From positions 124,001 to 188,000 of the forward strand of contig NZ_VOHQ01000006.1 in the NCBI RefSeq assembly GCF_009192765.1: a stretch of 64,000 nucleotides of DNA, given 5' to 3'. The notes below the pieces were generated by a model, which was not told where the DNA came from, ran no database searches, and was given only the letters and a program-made list of their open reading frames with translations. The DNA is from Agriterribacter humi (GTDB taxonomy: Bacteria; Bacteroidota; Bacteroidia; Chitinophagales; Chitinophagaceae). Made by a program: the position numbers and the translations under genes. Below are positions 61,189-64,000 of the stretch, piece after piece; positions within the stretch are counted from its first letter, which is position 1; every line of letters begins with the position of its first letter.

Positions 61189-63582
61189 TCACATCGCCTT
61201 TCCCTGCCAAACCCCGCCACCAAAGGTGATGATGAAAATTCTTGTCGGGTCGCGGATATCTAAGTCCACCCTTTTACCCCATTTAAAATCATATCCTTTT
61301 ATGCGTTGCCAGGTTTCGCCTCCATCCTGAGAGCGATAGGCCGCACTATTAAAGCCACAGGCATAAAAAGTTTTAATACGCGGGTCGTAAGTTATATCAT
61401 GAATGTGCTGATCATTCTGCAATACGGGTATCCAGCTTTTACCTTCATCTTTCGATATAAAAATACCACCTCCAATATCCGGCGTAAATTCATTCTTCGT
61501 TTTTCTTCCCCAGGCCGACAACAACAACCTTTCCGGATTATCAGTATCCACCACCAAACTCATTGGACCATTTGTTTCCTGTGGGAGTGGTATTTTTTTC
61601 CAGGTTTCCGCACCATCATCTGAGCGGTAAACAGCGCCATCGCCTTCGTTGCCTATACTGCCATCTTCGCCGCGGCGACAAACAACTAAAAACAAAGCCC
61701 CATCTTGTTCGCGGCGGGTTATTCTCCATGCAAAGGGTTCTTTTCCTTCAATCCCTTTATTTTTTTGTTTCCAGGTTTTTCCACCATCGGTTGATTTATA
61801 AACTCCTTTTCCAAATGCGCAGGCATATAAGGTTCTGTTGTTTTTAGCACTCAAAGGATCAATTAAAATATGCGTGATGGCAGCTTCACCAATATCGGCG
61901 CTAACGGGTTGCCAGCTTGCACCACCGTTTTCAGTAACTAATATACCGCCTTTATAATTTGATATACCGCTTCTTCTCCACATTTTTGGACGGGGCAGGT
62001 CATGCGTTCCACTCATAGCGGCCCATGCTTTTCCTTTTACCTGCGGATCAAACGTTAACCAGTAAGTACTATTAATCCAACTTCGTGGAATACCATTATT
62101 AACTGTTGCACTACTCCAGCTTTCAGCTCCATCTTTACTTTCCATTAACCCTATATCGGTAGCAGCAATAAAAACATGATCCTTGTTAAACGGATCAAAC
62201 ACAATGGCATAACTGGTGGTTACTTCCAGTCCCCGCGACATCCAGGCATCGCCTGATTTTTTTTGGGTATATACCTGCTCCCAGGTTTTGCCACCATTTA
62301 CGGATTTGATGGTACGTCCAAAATCAGTAGCATAACATATATCAGCGTTAGCAGGTGCAACGCCAATGGCAAATGGGTTCTCTCCCCAGCCTGGGCCAAA
62401 GCGTTCATTGAGCCATCCACTTTTAAAATTAGGAGAAACCTTATCTCCATTTGCAGTAAATACATCTTTCCAGGCCAGCATCCATGTTTTTCCATAGTCT
62501 TCACTCTTAGCAACACCTATGCAAGTAGTATCCTTACCCAGTTTAAAATTGTTGTAAGAAACATAAAGCACTTGTGGATGCAATGCACTGGTAGCAATGG
62601 CTCTCCATTCGGGCAGGGCTGCGTTCTTCATACCTAACTGTAACAAACCATCCTGCCTGTTTTGCCAGGTTTTGCCTCCGTCACCGGTATAAAAAATTCC
62701 GGATTGACCGGCATTCGCATTAAAATAAGAAGTACCCGCCATGGCATAGATGATGAATTTGTTTTGTTGCGCATCAAACCCGCCGGTGCAGGAGGTAAGC
62801 AAAGCAACCCCTTGCGGACCTTTATTTAGTTTCCATGCGCCGCCTTCCCTTTGCATAATCGTATTTCTACCGGTAACGTATAGAGTACGGTCTTGCTTCG
62901 GAGAACCAGGTACGATAAAAATATTTGTTGCGCCATCTTCCAACTCTTTTTCCTTGGTCCATTGCACTCCTCCATCGTCTGAAAAATAAAGGGCGTTATT
63001 TTTGTTGATGGAAATAGCGGCGTATAATTTATTAGAGGCGGCGGGGTCAACCGCCAGGGCCAGCACATGTCTTCGGGTACTGTCTTTGGTAACCACCACT
63101 TCCTCCGCATGATCTCCTTTGGATACAAAGCCGGAAATTTCAGCGGGAGCGGGATATAGAACCTGCCAGGTAGCGCCTTTATCCATGCTTTTGTATAACG
63201 CAATTGAATTAGCGTATACGATATTGGAATCCAACGGATCAAATACATAAAAACGAACGGGGCTGTGCAGGTTAAACCTTGTCCACTTTGCACCGGCATT
63301 ATGGGTAACATAAGCCCCGGTCATATCGCAACTCACAAACACATCATCGGGGTTATGCGGACTAATAGTTGGATGAAACATGGCGCCACCGCCGCCCGGC
63401 CCGGTATAAGCTGGGGCATTTGTTGTTGGGCTCAGGCTCGAACCTGTGGGTTTATCGGCGTCAGTCCGCGTTACATTATTACAGCCTTTAATCATGGCGC
63501 CTGCAAAAAATAGCAATGCTGCAAAAAAAATATTTTTGAGTGTTGAATGTTTTTTCGTGCTGACTGTAGAATAATTATTCAT
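61189..63582 (-). CDS. Asp-box (BNR/VPS10-like) glycosidase-like lipoprotein
   Basis: 797 residues from the ATG at 63582; the longer frame overlaps the preceding gene. Lipoprotein-like signal with AMIKGC. About ten Asp-boxes (SxDGGxTW type) are spread along the chain: FSDDGGVQW, YTGDGGKTW, KSEDYGKTW, SVNGGKTW, TENGGASW, KSTDGGKTW, RSDDGAETW, ISKDEGKSW, RSQDGGETW. This gives two seven-bladed propellers as in GH74 xyloglucanases and sortilin-like proteins. Catalytic residues were not located. It may bind or hydrolyse glycans taken up by SusCD. Confidence 0.88.
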   Translation of the reverse strand: MNNYSTVSTKKHSTLKNIFFAALLFFAGAMIKGCNNVTRTDADKPTGSSLSPTTNAPAYTGPGGGGAMFHPTISPHNPDDVFVSCDMTGAYVTHNAGAKWTRFNLHSPVRFYVFDPLDSNIVYANSIALYKSMDKGATWQVLYPAPAEISGFVSKGDHAEEVVVTKDSTRRHVLALAVDPAASNKLYAAISINKNNALYFSDDGGVQWTKEKELEDGATNIFIVPGSPKQDRTLYVTGRNTIMQREGGAWKLNKGPQGVALLTSCTGGFDAQQNKFIIYAMAGTSYFNANAGQSGIFYTGDGGKTWQNRQDGLLQLGMKNAALPEWRAIATSALHPQVLYVSYNNFKLGKDTTCIGVAKSEDYGKTWMLAWKDVFTANGDKVSPNFKSGWLNERFGPGWGENPFAIGVAPANADICYATDFGRTIKSVNGGKTWEQVYTQKKSGDAWMSRGLEVTTSYAIVFDPFNKDHVFIAATDIGLMESKDGAESWSSATVNNGIPRSWINSTYWLTFDPQVKGKAWAAMSGTHDLPRPKMWRRSGISNYKGGILVTENGGASWQPVSADIGEAAITHILIDPLSAKNNRTLYACAFGKGVYKSTDGGKTWKQKNKGIEGKEPFAWRITRREQDGALFLVVCRRGEDGSIGNEGDGAVYRSDDGAETWKKIPLPQETNGPMSLVVDTDNPERLLLSAWGRKTKNEFTPDIGGGIFISKDEGKSWIPVLQNDQHIHDITYDPRIKTFYACGFNSAAYRSQDGGETWQRIKGYDFKWGKRVDLDIRDPTRIFIITFGGGVWQGKAM

Positions 63583-63589
63583 TGCCTGC

Positions 63590-64000
63590 TTATTCTGTTT
63601 CGGGATATCCATGTAAAACACCGGACCCAAAACTGGTGATATAAATTTTATCGTGCTGGTTCTCATCCACAACTATGCGATGACCCCAATGAAAATCATA
63701 GCCTTTTATTTTCTTCCAGCTTTTGCCATAATCATCGCTCCGGTAAGCCGCTTTATTAAACGTGTTGCAATATACCCGTCCGGGATGATAAGGATCTGTG
63801 GTAACATCGTACACATATTGCTGCTGATCAAAAATGGGAATCCAGGTTTGTCCGGCGTCTTCCGAAAGAAAAATACCACCGGGCATAGTAATGGTTTCAT
63901 TGCCTCCGGTAGAACGGGCAACGGTGCCACCAATTAAATCGCTTAACGAAATGCTTGCCCAGCATGCCAGGTAAATGCGGTTGGGGTTTTGTTTATCAAA
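63590..64000 (-). CDS. Second Asp-box protein, 5' end beyond the window
   Basis: The last 136 codons are visible; the frame is open to the window edge. It contains NRIYLACWASISLSDLIGGT, Asp-box FLSEDAGQTW and RSDDYGKSW, then IKGYDFHWGHRIVVDENQHD. The last matches the preceding gene's IKGYDFKWGKRVDLDIRDPT closely, so the two are tandem paralogues. It lies 7 bp upstream of that gene in the same direction. Function as for its paralogue, presumably on a related glycan. Confidence 0.85.
   Translation of the reverse strand, partial: FDKQNPNRIYLACWASISLSDLIGGTVARSTGGNETITMPGGIFLSEDAGQTWIPIFDQQQYVYDVTTDPYHPGRVYCNTFNKAAYRSDDYGKSWKKIKGYDFHWGHRIVVDENQHDKIYITSFGSGVLHGYPETE

Overview
The window reads as chromosomal DNA of a Bacteroidota bacterium, most likely Chitinophagaceae. 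The signs are a SusC/SusD pair under a sigma/FecR switch, a hybrid two-component system, a T9SS sorting tail, TonB receptors with a CarboxypepD-like N-domain, TAnnTTTG promoter boxes, moderate GC and almost no Shine-Dalgarno sites. No rRNA, tRNA or CRISPR array was seen.

Region 1 (1-9.3 kb) is sulfur assimilation. A minus-strand operon cysH-cysD-cysN-cysE-cobA makes sulfide and cysteine and supplies siroheme. Divergently, metY, metX and hom make homocysteine from homoserine and sulfide. The region between them (4575-5462) is the most unusual part of the window. On the minus strand, a 14-codon ORF with six consecutive Cys codons precedes cysH. On the plus strand lie a promoter, a SAM-I riboswitch and an intrinsic terminator, followed by a second short ORF whose Cys-rich run ends in Cys-Cys-Cys-Cys-Met and overlaps two perfect hairpins, before metY. 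I interpret the two short ORFs as cysteine-sensing leader peptides; this is inference from sequence.

Region 2 (9.3-24.4 kb) is a mosaic: an orphan hybrid two-component regulator, a dienelactone hydrolase, small secreted proteins, Tat-type Gfo/Idh/MocA and sugar-isomerase-like proteins, a formylglycine-generating-enzyme-like protein, and housekeeping pdxA, rsmA, a 2-hydroxyacid dehydrogenase and greA. greA has a terminator-like hairpin in its leader.

Region 3 (24.4-31.4 kb) is a compact set: three AhpD-like CxxC proteins around a TonB-dependent receptor and an MFS transporter, followed by a HIT protein.

Region 4 (31.6-42.4 kb) looks accessory: a lipoprotein with a duplicated unknown domain, a decayed gene, then a TIR-domain protein, a cytoplasmic peptidoglycan-amidase-like protein, a TPR/trypsin-like protease and an unknown convergent gene, which together resemble a conflict (immunity) cassette. 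It also holds a LolD-like ATPase, small orphan genes and a transposase remnant.

Region 5 (42.7-46.9 kb) has acetyltransferase/nitrilase genes, a PLP-homeostasis protein, a secreted esterase and a winged-helix remnant. Region 6 (47-64 kb, all minus) is a polysaccharide- or glycoside-type locus: sigma factor, FecR, SusC, SusD, a large SGNH/PVC-dehydrogenase/cupredoxin lipoprotein, a Gfo/Idh/MocA oxidoreductase, and upstream an amidohydrolase and two tandem Asp-box (BNR) proteins, the last cut by the window end.
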